A stretch of 64,000 bases of DNA from Sipunculus nudus (taxonomy: Eukaryota > Annelida > Sipuncula > Golfingiida > Sipunculidae): contig CM049319.1 of the NCBI GenBank assembly GCA_026874595.1, positions 69,501-133,500 of the forward strand, in the 5' to 3' direction. The notes beneath the pieces are model-generated. The model was given only the letters and a program-made list of their open reading frames with translations, did no database searches and had not been told where the DNA came from. The translations under genes were made by a program, and so were the position numbers. Below are positions 48,668 to 61,959 of this stretch, piece by piece (position 1 is the first letter of the stretch; each line of letters begins with the position of its first letter).

Positions 48668-51601
48668 GTGAGTAGATCTTTATCACCTTTTTATTACTTC
48701 CGAGCGAAATAATTCGCTAACATTAAAAATATATAAATATCGTCATTGAAATTTTCAGCGAATATACTAGAATGTTTTTACACTAATACAGTGTCAGTCA
48801 GGTAATCTCAAGATTATTCCTTTGTATTCTGGTTAAAGAACACCTTAACTTAATATTTCAACCACTGTCATTTTTCAACAAATATTATCTGATATTATCC
48901 ACCACCTGTGAGCTGACTCCCCCGTGCTCTTATATAATGCGTTATTACTTACAGTTTGCGGTACTTATAATTATACGCCTCGTTATTTTTACAGCAAACT
49001 ATTGTGTTGTCATGTGTTCGATTTTTATCAGCTTTCGTCTCATTTCACCAATAGATATCATCTGACCTTAATTTTTCATCAATGTACAGCCAGCCAGAGA
49101 AATATGACATTTCTGTAGAGTAAAAAGTTCAGCTCGTTGCTCCAATTTTGATCTGATATAAGGAAGTCTGTGACTGAATCAGAACTCACTGTCTTTTCAT
49201 AAAAACATTAGCGTGATTCTTTCCAGTGTTTAGTACCGTATGGTGCTTCAAAACTGAGGTTAAGTTCGTCACACCTAGTCAAAACACTGATGTTGTGTGT
49301 GTTTCGGAGAGACCCCATTGAATTCTATCCTGTAACACTTGTACTGATAAGAAAATGAAAATACAGAAGAGTTATATGATTTAAGCAGAATGTTTTGTTC
49401 ATTTGTGTCACCTGTTACAAGTATACGACTTTGGAAATAAGCATCACCTTTCGTGGACAAAAGTGAAAAGAATATGAAAATAATATCAATTTGATGTAAA
49501 AAGAGAACATTTTGATTTACGGTAACACATCCTTGCTTCTGATGTCTTTTGAACTGAAGAGACTTAATTACTTGTTAGTCATATGGACGGACTGAGGAGA
49601 CTCAACTACTTGTCAGTCATATGGACGGGCTGAGGAGACTTAATTACTTGTCAGTCATATGGACGGACTAAGGAGACTTAACTACTTTTCAGTCATATGG
49701 AAAGACTTAGGAGATTTAGCAACTTATCAGTCATATGGAAGGACTGAGAAGACTTAATTTTTTGTCAGTCATATGGACGGACTGAGGAGACTTAACTACT
49801 GGTCAGTCATATGGACGGACTGAGGAAACTTAACTACTTGTCAGTCATATGGACGGACTTAGGAGATTTAACTACTTGTCGGCCATATGGACGGGCTGAG
49901 GAGACTTAATTACTTCTCAGCTTTATGGAAGGACTGAGGAGACTTAACTACTTGTCAGTCATTTGGACGGACTGAGGAATTACTTGTCAGTCATATGGAA
50001 GGACCGAGGAGACTTTACTACTTGTCAGTCATATGGACGGACTGAGGAGACTTAATTACTTGTCAGTCATATGGACGGACTGAGGAGACTAAATTAGTTG
50101 TCAGTCATATGGACTGACTGAGGAGACTTAATTACTTGTCAGTCATATGGACGGACTGAGGAGACTTAACTACCTGTCAGTCATATGGACGGGCTGATGA
50201 GACTTAACTGCTTGTCAGTCATATAGATGGATATAGGCGGTCAGTACAGTCAAATACTGTATTAAAACAATTTCATTAATTAGCGCCCGTTTCGTTTTTA
50301 GAGAGTTCATTTTTACCCGACTGATGAGTGATTGATAAACTGAATAAAATTATTTCAATATTGTTCTAAATGAATGAGTGTGGAATTTATAGTCGGGAAT
50401 TAATAAATAAGCTTATCCAACAAAGTTTGAAACTTTATACACTATTAATCATTTGCATTAAATACATTTATATAACATAAATGGGGGAGAGCCACGGAGT
50501 ATAAAATTGCGCATATTTTTTCGGCTTATAAATAAAACTGTCCATCAGAGATATATTAAACGTCCAGCCGTCCGCCAACAATACAGGTTCATTCTGTTCG
50601 ATCAGCAAGTTTAATCACGTTCATCTGTCCGCGACACCAGCTCAGGTATGACACCAGGTATGTCACGGACAGGGCGCCCGGAGTGTGAGAGGAAACTCCC
50701 AGCCCGCGTGTCAACACATCTACGGTCAGCCAGCGTGTCAACACATCTTCGGTCACAGCAAGGGGATCCGTTCGCTGCCATGATAGCTGTGGTACACAGG
50801 CGGTACCCGAAATCTGCTAAATACATTAGACAAATTGTTAATTTAGGTTAATTAATCGTGCATTGTATTAAACACTTCACCAGCGAGAATTCTACACCGT
50901 ATGCCCAATATAACAGCTGGGCCTGGAATCTCCCGGTCACTCTGTGTGTGCATGTTTCAGTCAGTCTCTCTATCTCTTTCCGTCTCTCTGTTGCATGTTC
51001 TCTCTCTATTATTGTTTCACCTTCTCATATTAATCATATCTAGCTGTCCGTCTAGTCTGTCTGTCTCCATCTCTGTTATGTGTATGACGTCTTTATTATG
51101 TACGTTTTTAGTGCCTGCCTGAACACAGGTAACTTTCCCTGAAAACCCACATTCATTTGCTTTGATTAATAGCGGGAAACAAGAAGTAGATTATGCCTTA
51201 GGGCAATGAAAAGTGTGAAGTCCACCAATCCTACAGTGTAAATCGGAGGTCAGTCACGGATCACATGGATCAATTGTTTATGTGAACCAAGGTGTGAGAC
51301 AGCGGGGCTGGGGCTGTATGCAACCAATGAATATATAAAGAACCTTCCAGGCCGTATACATACACACAGATCTGAATATAATTAATGCGTATTCACCCCT
51401 GGAACGCCGTCAGGTGCTCATGTCTGCCATGGGTCACGTGATACTGTGACCTTGTGTCTGGAAAGACTGAAAAGGCGACGAAACACGGCTGATACGTTTG
51501 CAGTTTAGATTTTAAAGCATGTTTTAAGATAATCGATTAGGTTTGGCCAGATTTTCACCCAGTGCGAATTATCTTAAATAATTCATACACTGTATACACT
51601 G

Positions 51602-51647
<46 letters not shown>

Positions 51648-54600
51648 AGGGTGTGTGTGTGTATATGTGCAGGGGCAGACTGGATATGTGAGTGGAAATG
51701 TTTATAAGATCGGCATACAGATATCAGGAAATTATTTACGCAAGTCTGTTACTGCTTGACAGAGGGGGGGGGGAGGGGAGAGAAAGAGAGAAAGAGAGAG
51801 TGAGAAGGGGGTCAAAGCAGGCAAGCAGACCGGCAGACAGCATACGGTTAAGTTTCCTTGATTCGTCGGTGCTAGGCGTCGTTTCGTTTCAAGGTGTTTT
51901 TTATTTATGTATTGTTGTCAAGTCATTCACTTGTTCAGATAGTCATCGTATCGACAAATTAACAGGTTGACAAGAACATGCACAACACAACAAAACAAAA
52001 CCGAATACTGAACCATTTCTCCGCGGTCTGCTGGCTTCTTGCTTTGTTCTGTCCTGTCTTATCAAGATATGAATCTGATTGTCATCAAGCCATGAATCTT
52101 GAATATATGTAGCATGTATATTCAGTTTATATTATTATATTTTTATATGTATATATATGTGTGTGTATATATGTTTGTACCTACACACTCCCTGATCAAA
52201 GTAATATACTTCTATTTGTACATATTTATAAATGTAGGAAGATTGTTTCAACCTTGAATACTTTGTATCTTAAAGGCTTATTTTACTATATTTTATTTAA
52301 AGACAATATCGTCAGGAGGGGTAACAAGCTGGTGGGGTCAAGGTCTGGCGTGGATGTAGCGGGCGCCATATTTTTGATGAGAGACGGGACGCTGACGGAC
52401 GGCATCTTGTTCGCCGTCCGGGCGTTTTTCCGGTCTGACAGCCCCATCCGGTTCCAAGTATGGCGGCCGGTCCTGAGAGTCAACGACACGACGAGACAGT
52501 TCAAGTTGGTTGGGGAGATCAGGGTCATTCCCTCAGTCATAGACAGAGTCGAAGATGTAAGTAGAACAACATTTTTTATTATTTTTTTTTCAGTGATGAT
52601 TTCCGTTTCCAGTTATCATTTTTGTTTTCCTTTTATCCAGTAATCGTAGGTCACCGTCGGGAAAACCAACTAAAACACTAAGGGACTGCTTTTGTTTGAA
52701 AGAATATTCATTTTAAACCACAAGCAGCACACACAATCCAAGTTTAGATGTCGCTCGGGCACTGAAATGTTTATCTTTCTACTTTGGATTTAGTCAATAG
52801 AGGCTGCCGACTTTTGTTACGGGAGGGGGTCGTTTCAAGAGGCGCATTGTCTAAACAGAGTGCAGATTAATTCATGAAACCTAGTATTTATGATATTAAT
52901 ATATACCTTAAGCCACGGTGAAATGTTTCAGAAACAGAAGCGGTGTTGTGATTATAAAAAAACATCTAACAAGCAAATACATGTATGTATGGGGCATGCA
53001 CTGTATCACCTGACGCAAGACATATAATGAGAATGAGGTTTAGACTTTATAGCTCAGTCGAATCTTTTTTTGTAAAGCATGTTAATTTAAGCCTGAGCAC
53101 ACCGAATATATAACCCTGCGGGGTCAAAAGTGTATCTGTCATTTGTACAGCGTTTAACGAGGTAATGAACCGTGGCCCTGGAGGAGGGCGTTCCCTGACC
53201 TCTGCTGACCTCACCACACCATCACATCAACATATGGACTACGGATAAGTCCATGAATAAAAATATATAAATACTACTAATGTCGTGTAAATGCAATATA
53301 TTTTAATAATTAAACATTTACGCGGTAGTAGCAGATATATCTTTGATATATGTAAGGTATATATTTGTCATAAACGTAACTGGTTTAGACGTTTATGCAA
53401 CACACTCTAGTGCAATCTTTTTGGCGTAACTAGTTGTTACCTGGCTTTTTAAAACACAAAAAAATATCAAATGTTATTCATTTAGAAAGCTTTGAACTTT
53501 ATCCCCGTATTCATAAACATTGTCTGGTTTCGTTATATTTATTGACCGATAAGAATAACAGTCTACATTGGCGTTGACCATACCTATTTCAGAGAGCAGC
53601 CAAACCACATTGTGTCCGACATTACACTGGAAAGTCGGACTGACATTCCGTTTGTGTTTAGCCATGTGAGTTAGCGGGTGCAGCTTCTCTTTAAGTAAGA
53701 TATGGCAGGAAACTGAGAGAAGAGCTGAGGTGTGAGTAACAACACGTAAGGATGAAGACGACCTCTCGTCACGCTGTGGTGGCGCCAAACCCACTTAGAA
53801 TTTGAGTCACTGTTAGGAATTAATTATAGTCCGCTGATATACGAACTATAAAAAAGTCCACTTGTGTATGCACTCGCAAGGATGCCATATTCAGGATGGG
53901 AAAAATTATGAATATAAACTGTAACCGGATGGAGCTGAAAGAGGATGGGTGTCACGTGATTAACCGTAACTAAGACAAAGAAGGAAACATGCGTACCTTA
54001 ATATAAAAGTATAAAAAAAAGAAATGTGGAGCTTTTGTTTGATTATTTAGGCTTGGTCTGCTTTTATGTAGAAATACCAGACCCAGATTCCAAAAGGAGG
54101 AATTCTCTTATGTCCTATTGTTATGCTGCATGTGTTACGACAGGATTTAACAGGGGCGTTCCAGGATTTAGGAAAAGGGGGTGTCCAACCAGCAGAACTA
54201 ATGACAAACCTGCGGCTGCGGCTGAAAAAGAGGATTCCTGACCCCCCCCCCCCCCCCCCCCCCCCCCGTCACAGAGTTATTTTAATCTAATTTTGGAACC
54301 TAGTGTTTTGTTAGTGCTGATTTTATACACAGCCAACCCGAAATACACAGACACGCTTATTAATATATGTAACAGCGTGTGTATTACGTAACATTTCACA
54401 AACAAATAAACATTATATATTGGTTCAAGTCTTGATAGTGGCGGTACCTTTAACGTCACCGGTAAAACAAGAATTAAAACGACATTTGACTCTCGGCTCA
54501 ATACTCCTTAGTAAGTCTGCCGGGTATGAGTTATTTTTAGATTAATATGTGAACTACAGTTGGACTTTTAATGTAGGATCAATTGTGAATATAGGCACAG

Positions 54601-57600
54601 ATATAATACATTTAAAGTGCATATGTGTGATCCTTCTTGAGTATTATTGAACAAACATGTCTTATATAGTAGTATTTTTATAGATTCTCTGTCGCTAAGG
54701 ATTAACTGGATATGATAAGATGGAAATGCTATAATTAAACCTTCTTAAGGTAATATTTAGAGTAATATTTACAAAGGTAGGGAATAAGCGTCACACAGGT
54801 AATTTATTAGAGCTAGTACACCTGAGGCTTATGACCACGAGGGGACTTTCGGTAATAGACAACTCAGCAGATTTCTCACCAGGTAATCAGGTACCTGTAT
54901 ATACGTGGGGCCGCCGTTCTCTGAGGGGTGTGGTTCTCTATAGTCACAGTGTCCCCATTCAGTTTATATTTACTCTGTCCACAAAGGTAACCAAATATCC
55001 ACCGTGCCGGCTCCAGTGTAAACTGTATAAATTTACTTATCCCCACACAAGGCCGATTCTGTCATTATGCGAAATTCTACAGGCCCTGCGTCTCCAGGCT
55101 GTGGCATTGAACTGAAAGTGAATCACTTGTGGTATAGGGAGACCGAGCGACCAACATGCAAAGTGCATACATGTATGCAAGTTTTAAATATACTGCTGGA
55201 ATGGCTGTGGTAGATCATGGAAAAGTTCACCTCATAATTTAAACGAAAGTGAAATTTCGCACACCATCCCCCGCAAAATAAAAACAGTGTTACGGTACAT
55301 ATACTTGATCTCATGGCGTCTATATAATGACAAAAACCAGAGCGTTCACTTAGATTTGTTAATTGTTTAACTTTCTGAATGTTGTAGGGGACACCTCTGC
55401 CTCTCGGTTGATGCAAGGCAAATTCCACAAATTCCATTCTGATTCACTTAGATGTGGTTTCCAGGAGTGAAATGCAGCTTTTGTGTATTAAGGTTAAACA
55501 TATGAAAATAAATTAATAAATGGCGCCATAAGCTGCAAGACTGTGGAGCTAAATATCAACGGTCCCCGTTTTACCCTTTGCCGCATCATACAAGGATTGA
55601 AGTGTATACACTAATACATCATTTATACTTGAAATCTTGGACTAATTATTTGACATACACATCTCAAGCCTGTTTTTTTTCATTCTTTCACAAATTGTCT
55701 TACTTACATATTATCTTACTTTGGTAGGTATACCTGGCCAGCGTGAACATAGCGTCACGAGAGTGTCTGCGCGTGCGCGATGGCGACCAGCTGGGCATTT
55801 ACATGGAGGAATCTCCTGGGGCCGTTGCCTATGCTTTTGATCCGTCAAACCCTATGGCTCTCGGTTACACATTAGACAACACCTCGGTACCCCTCAGAGT
55901 CAATGATACGGTGCTGTTCGACTCCCTCACCTTCCCTTACGATTTCTCACTGGCTGCATACGTATACACAGGTGAGTGCAGACTGGATATATAAAACTAC
56001 AACAGTTCCGAGGACAAATACGCAAGGTAGCTGATAATTGGTTGTTTATCGTAAATACCAAAAAATAATGTTATGCTTACAGTGGTCATCAACGCTCATT
56101 GTACCACTGATTGGTACATTTACAATCTTTTCTGTTTATAATTACATTGTGCATTGTAATGTATTAGCATTGTAAGAGTATTTTTGTACGATTATTGAAA
56201 CGTAATTCATAAGGCTCTGAAATATCTAAATTTTACAATTCTGTGTAAAGGTGTGCCGTGCTCGCTGATGTTCCCCTGATCTAATATTGTTATATATTCA
56301 TGAATAATTTAAAATCTTCAGTGTGACTTTGGTGTAGTATGTTTGACACGTTTTTCTTTTCTTTCTCCAGATTTAACAGGAGTAGATCCGAATGACGAGA
56401 CGCCGCCCTGTCCGCGCGTGTTGATCCCCAACGACGAAGGAATAACCTTCCCCACCAGCCAAGCTCCAACGCCACCTACCGGAGCACCTGGAGCTACAGG
56501 ACCGATCGGACCACAGGTTGGTGAACATATTCTGCTTATAATTCACTAGCTGATAAACTCGGTATACCGGGCTTATTACCAGGTTTGGGGAGATATATTA
56601 ACTGAAATGTAGAATGTTTGCTAATTTTTTTCTAAAAGTTAACAGAAAATATAGGTTTTCAGTGGGAAACTGTCTCAATAGGATATGTATAAATATTTTT
56701 TACATTTATTTTGTGGGGCTGTCCTCTTGGCAAAAAATTCAACCCCCGCTATGTTTACCTTGAAAACCTGGTCAGTGAGGATGTTTACATTGCGAACCGG
56801 AATGAGACGCATGGGCATTCAGGTTTTCGATGATATTTGACTGGGTTCTATCGTTGGACGTATAAAGATTAGGTTGATGTGAGGAACACATGAAAGATTG
56901 ATTAAATTCGTTGCAAAGAAACTGTTTCTGAAGAAAGAAACAGAAATATGCATACCTCGTAAGTAGCAGAAGCCAGAGGGTCCGTATCATATTTTCAGCC
57001 ACCGCAACCTTTTTTTTTTCAACTTATCAGGAAAATTTTGAGGCCTGACACCCCCGACACCACTCCACCCAATCCGACCCAACCCCACCCCTGTTCCTGA
57101 AATTGAGACCTTGAATTAAGTTTTTTCATTAATCCTCCTGGGTTGAACTCTCCATTTTATAAAGCGATTTTTACTGACCATGCACGCTCAATCAAATGTG
57201 AGGTCAGACAGGCTCAAATCCCTCACTGAAATCAAGCGTTATACATATGATCATATGTAGTGTTTGAGGTTGAGTGACCACGATGCACGCATTCCGGCCA
57301 TTGCCGAAGGCAGTTCGGCTGTGCTCGGTCTAACCTCCGTGCATGTCAGTAAAACGGAAAATCAGTCAAAATTATATGTACATTAAAATTATTTATTCTC
57401 ATGTCGCCTGTGTCACTGGGGATAATAACCTTCAAAATGATGTATGGCACAGTATTTTACACAACGCGGTTTTAGAGAACATTGCGAACAGACGTGAACC
57501 GAATTCATTTTATAAGTATTAGATTTACCCTCGGACAATTCCTGGTGGATTGGGTCTGTCCTTAAATTTCACTATAGGCAAAGCAGTTAAGGTTTTGTTC

Positions 57601-59610
57601 CATGCATAAATTTGTCAGTGGTCTTTCCAAGAATAGTGCCTAAAAGATCGGAGATAGATAGAGAAAACCTCTATATGATGTTAATGAAGTAATTTTTAAA
57701 CAATAAAACTGTCCTTCTGGACGGGCGCTTGATCCGTACCCGCAGAGAACCTAAATGGCCTCTCACAGAAAACCTTAATGGCCTCTCAAAGAAAGCCGTA
57801 ATGGGTTCTCCCTGGACACGTCTCGCCCCTCCACAATGATTCATTTGAATAGGAAGGGCCGTTTTTGTAAAAATGACAATCATCCTGATTATCCAACAAA
57901 CAATTTTTGTTAAAACTGGAAACAAACAGGCAGGGGTGAAGGTATAAACTCCATGGCTGGGTTAATAATCTCACATGAAAGAAAGGTTTAATGTAACATT
58001 TCGGTATTTTTTGGTGGCATTTCGGTAAATTTGTGATATATATATTTTGGTAATTATTAAGACTGAGTCTATATAACTTCTAAGTCCCTAATGTGTAAAA
58101 ATATTTTACGGAAATAGTTATAAAGGGAAAATAAAAATAAATGTTATATCAAATATGACTATTTAATTCAATGGAAACCCATAGAACAAAGTTTTGTTCA
58201 GACTGACCGAATTAAGAATCCTCCAGAACCCTCCAGAATCCCTTGATCTAGTTTTACGCAGTTCTATGGAATTAAATATAACATGCAAGAAAAAGGAAAT
58301 GAAGTATCTCCTTGTATCTCTTGTAAGTGCCTGAGAATAAATTATTGCAGGGTGATAAATCGACTGGGTGTACGTGAAGTGTGCGACGGCTTTTTTTACA
58401 ATCACTGCAGTGTCTGCACCGCAGTAAAACCTTTTGTTGCTGTACCATTCCTCGGGCTTCGTGTACACATGTGAAAATAATGGCGACGGTACAAAGGCTA
58501 TGTCACTATAAATAAAATACCGCTGACATCGACCAAGTCACACTCATTGATTATATAGAATATTGCTGAAAAAAGGGCCAATGTCAAAGCGAGACTTGGG
58601 ACAACAAAGCTTGCGGCATAACGTAATGATATGTTTGTATGTGGGTAAAAGTCCCACAACCTCCATGTATATGTCGAGTGAGAACCCTACCTGTGTGTCC
58701 CCCAGTATCACGTATAGTATTCGTAAAAGGTTTGTACATTATAGAGATCGGCTATCACCTATTTATGTCCTGCTTACCATTTGATGGCAGGTGCACGTGG
58801 TGCAGCGTCACTGAAAAAATGAATGTGCAGTGTTCAGATAAAAGGCAGTCACTATAATAAAGTAACGCCGCGTCCAGAAATAAGGGTTTAGCGATAAACC
58901 AAATTTTGCCCACACAGCAGTGCTACTGTATGGTACGACTGCACATTTTGGCTTTTACATAATCTTAAATAAGGATTAGAAGCACTTAAATTCCTTTAAA
59001 TATACATGTATAGTCAGTCAGCTTATGTTATTTTACCGATTACAATGTCAGGAAATGTCAGAAAACACTTGTTTCAGTTAGTTTTTCTTCATGACATTGC
59101 TACTTACTTGGAACAACATCCATTATTGTTACAATTTATACCACGCTTGGCTGTTTTTCCTCTAAAAACCTTTAAACGGATGATAGTACACTTGACACAA
59201 TGCAAGATATCAAAAGACATAAAAAGCTGAACGCATTTTCCCCACTATGTAGGATTCCTAATTTTTGGACTATATGTTTCTTCTTATTACCTTGGGATTT
59301 GTGCGCAATTCTGGGACACATATTTACTGTCTGAAATAAAACAGTCAACCGTGTCCAACAGCTAACATTAAGGTTAAATCATACAAGCTTTTATGTAACC
59401 GTGAGAACATGCCCTACATGTTTGGGTGTCCTAGAACAGTCGTATAGTCCTAGTTTTACACCTGGTTATACATCTGTTCAAGTTTTGTATTATTACGGAA
59501 GCACAAACCCTAAAGTCGCGTGACACTGTCAGTGAACATTTTGAATATGATAAATAAATATCTTCTCTCTCTCTCTCTCATCAATGGTGTTTTAGAAGAC
59601 GAGTGTTGTG

Positions 59611-59671
<61 letters not shown>

Positions 59672-60946
59672 TACACAAATCATTACCTTTTCAAGGTATA
59701 CAGAATGTGACTTATTGAACATATACAAAAGGATATTGAGAGTTGTCTTAGAACAAAATGAATACGGAGATTTAGGCAGAATGCCTTTCTCTATGCCTCA
59801 AATTAAACTTAGTGTGACCAGATTGGACCCGTACCTGCTAAACTCGAGCGGCATTGAGTGACAGGGGCCCTTGTGGTCGCTCTACAACGGGTTATGAATT
59901 ACTCATACATATGACAATTAATGTGTCTCGCCTGGCCCTAGGTGACCCACTGGGAACATATGCATGTTTTGTTAAGGGAGCAACCTACCGTCATTGCATG
60001 GGTCACATAACATTTCCCTTTTCTTCCAGTATTTCATTTACTAAAAAAATAAGATAAACATTTCAATGGTTGTTTTCATAAACTGTTAAATTCACAATCA
60101 GACGCATCTCGCCGAAAAATTCAGACAAGGGAATGTGATGGTGAGGTTTCCGTTTCAGATTTCCAGTCTGTATGACGGCCGGTTATGATTTAGGTGTTGG
60201 TTATGTTCGTGCCAGACGTACTTTGTTAATTGACGGATTTTCTTTAGCGTAACGTACCTATTTTGTCTGTTAGTTCTTTATATTAATCTGGTATTATGGT
60301 ATATTTTCAGGGTTTTACCGGAGCTACTGGTATGCAGGGAATGCCGGGACGCAACGGATTCACCGGCGATACAGGGCCCCAAGGACCTAAAGGTAACGCG
60401 GGTGATGACGGAGCTACAGGACCAATGGGACCACGAGGCTCCATGGGGGTAGATGGCGCCACCGGAGCTACAGGTCCACAAGGTCCAAAGGGCGACAGAG
60501 GCGAGCCAGGTCCACCCGGAAATAGCCAAGGAGGTGCCGAACCAGACGCTGAAGAGTCTAAGAGCATGTTCACCGATCCCATGATGGTGATGGGGCTGCT
60601 GATCTGGCTCATCCTCGTGACGTTGATGCTGATGGTCGTCCTGCTGCTCCTCATCTACTTCGTCCGCCGGAACCGAGAGGACGACAAGGAGAAGATCAAG
60701 ACCAGCACGCTAGACGAAGGCGCCATCCGGGGAGACAAAAAGCGGCCTGTCTCCGTGCACAGCACCGCGCGGCCATTATGGATGGACTCCATGAAGGAGG
60801 AACAGTCCAAGGACTACACGATAGACACCATAGAACGGGATAACAAGGATAAAGTCGTGTACGAGGACGATATCAATATACACACACAAAATGACCCACC
60901 AGCCAGGAATGGTAGCGTAAGCAGAGAGGAATTAACGAATTATTAA
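48604..60946 (+). CDS. type I transmembrane collagen-like receptor (5 exons, 447 aa)
   Basis: Join 48604-48667, 52303-52556, 55728-55971, 56371-56516, 60311-60946. All introns are GT-AG and phases match (1,0,1,0). Residues 1-21 are a signal peptide. Residues 22-187 form a Cys-poor ectodomain with [14 protein letters not shown] (71-84) and [15 protein letters not shown] (121-135), a VWRP...GDxxGxY pattern I remember from invertebrate extracellular proteins and infer to be a beta-sandwich. A linker (188-224) follows, then 28 perfect Gly-X-Y triplets (225-308), a span at about 327-354, stop-transfer RR, and a 93-residue charged tail. N-glycosylation sequons lie at N82, N157 and N165. The collagen stretch should trimerise the protein at the cell surface. 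Ligand and pathway are unknown. Most membrane collagens are type II, so this topology is unusual. Confidence 0.9.
48668..49555. other. intron 1, first part
   Basis: AT-rich intron sequence with no repeat or exon recognised. Confidence 0.6.
49556..50226. repeat. 38-bp minisatellite in intron 1, ~17 copies
   Basis: The unit GGAGACTTAATTACTTGTCA plus GTCATATGGACGGACTGA has a period of 38 bp (49561, 49599, 49637 and onward), with one shortened unit near 49975. Copies differ mainly by single changes. Confidence 0.95.
50227..52302. other. intron 1, remaining part
   Basis: It holds a duplicated 27-mer (GCGTGTCAACACATCT type) at 50706-50760, CT-rich runs at 50955-51075, (TA)n(TG)n at 51606-51662 and a GA-rich run at 51763-51805. 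The acceptor for exon 2 is ATTTAAAG at 52295-52302. Confidence 0.7.
52303..52556 (+). CDS. exon 2: first half of the ectodomain
   Basis: Residues 22-106, including [14 protein letters not shown] and the first glycosylation sequon. GC and codon use rise sharply over the flanking introns. Donor GTAAGT at 52557. Confidence 0.9.
52557..55727. other. intron 2
   Basis: 3.2 kb. It contains a GGGGCGTTCCAGGATTTAGG repeat ending in about 26 C residues (54148-54267), related to 44242-44345. No further exon recognised. Acceptor TTGGTAG at 55721-55727. Confidence 0.7.
55728..55971 (+). CDS. exon 3: second half of the ectodomain
   Basis: Residues 107-187. It carries [16 protein letters not shown], the sequons NTS (157) and NDT (165), and VPLRVNDT, echoing PVLRVNDT of exon 2. 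Donor GTGAGT at 55972. Confidence 0.9.
55972..56370. other. intron 3
   Basis: 0.4 kb, AT-rich, pyrimidine-rich acceptor TTTCTTTCTCCAG. No repeat recognised. Confidence 0.8.
56371..56516 (+). CDS. exon 4: linker and first four Gly-X-Y triplets
   Basis: Residues 188-236, a Pro/Thr/Asp-rich stalk with Cys201, then [12 protein letters not shown]. The exon ends between triplets (phase 0), as in collagen genes. Donor GTTGGT at 56517 is less perfect than the others. Confidence 0.88.
56517..60310. other. intron 4
   Basis: 3.8 kb. A 24-bp motif (AGAAAACCTTAATGGCCTCT type) occurs three times at 57745-57815, and a (TA)n run lies at 59611-59668. No further collagen exon was seen. Acceptor ATATTTTCAG at 60301-60310. 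Confidence 0.7.
60311..60946 (+). CDS. exon 5: collagen stretch, membrane span and cytoplasmic tail
   Basis: Residues 237-447. 24 Gly-X-Y triplets without interruption, ending [12 protein letters not shown], then an acidic stalk, a hydrophobic span with [20 protein letters not shown], basic RRNR and a tail with three tyrosines ending LTNY. Stop TAA at 60944-60946. The tail has no canonical ITAM or ITIM. Confidence 0.92.
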   Translation, partial: GFTGATGMQGMPGRNGFTGDTGPQGPKGNAGDDGATGPMGPRGSMGVDGATGATGPQGPKGDRGEPGPPGNSQGGAEPDAEESKSMFTDPMMVMGLLIWLILVTLMLMVVLLLLIYFVRRNREDDKEKIKTSTLDEGAIRGDKKRPVSVHSTARPLWMDSMKEEQSKDYTIDTIERDNKDKVVYEDDINIHTQNDPPARNGSVSREELTNY

Positions 60947-61375
60947 ATCACCATCAATCTTATAAGCATGACCATTTTGAGGGTGCCATGACACAGTGCT
61001 AAATGCTGGTAAAACAAAATCTTTGAGTTAAGACACAAAGAAGTGAACAAACGCAATTCAAACTCACTGTAATAATATTTTCTTTTTATGTTTAGTTAAT
61101 AGTTGACTTTCTTTCACACAAAGTCATTCAATATTCCATCCTGAACAACCAGTTACCTTTTTATATATAGAAACGGCCAGATCAGCCCAATATCACAGCA
61201 TTCGGATTATTCTTGCTCTGTTGCAATTCCTGTTAAAACATACCAGCGATTATAAAGGCCAGTTTCCACCTTTTGTACTAAAATACATTTTTTATTTTCT
61301 TTTTAATCATTTTTACTTTAATAGAAGCAACAACAGCGAATGTGAAAATAAATGCTGTTATCCGTAATTTGTTGC
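60947..61375 (+). terminator. 3' UTR with polyadenylation signal
   Basis: AATAAA at 61347-61352 is the first canonical signal after the stop codon, predicting a 3' UTR of about 420 nt. The cleavage site is not determined. Confidence 0.5.
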
Positions 61376-61800
61376 TATGCAACAGAACATGTGGCACAAA
61401 TACTAACGGACCAATGACGGGCACCTTTGACCTTTTTTGCTAAGATCAGAGGTTACCCAGGAAAGTCCAAATGTTGACCACAGTCTGACTCGCCATTACC
61501 ATCCGCCATCTTGTATATATCTGCACGTAAGTCATCTGAACTCGAGTACTCATTGACCTGCACGTGACCATTCCCTTCGCGTCATTCCTGTGGCCAGTCT
61601 GATTATTATGTATGTTGAGCCATAACTGTTATATATTTTGTATATACTCTGTTGTTAACCATACCAAGTCTTAATATATGTATTGCTTATATATTGATAT
61701 TTTATAATATAAAAATTTACATGATATCTTAACTGTGTCTATGTGTTAAGATTGAGATTTTGTGATTATTCCAAGCAGTAATTTAATTTTCTTATCATCT
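61376..61800. other. intergenic, no feature
   Basis: Nothing recognised. Confidence 0.5.
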
Positions 61801-61898
61801 CTTTCTTTTATTCTTTTTTTTCTTCATTCTCTTCTATATTTCTCCTTCATCTTTCTTTTCCCAACATACTTTTTACTCCCCTTTTCTCCTATCTTTCT

Positions 61899-61959
<61 letters not shown>

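Noticed and set aside
52286-52540. Minus-strand frame opposite exon 2
   Set aside because: Antisense shadow of a spliced exon with consensus sites on the plus strand.
60307-60654. Minus-strand 115-codon frame opposite exon 5
   Set aside because: It is the antisense shadow of the Gly-X-Y repeat.
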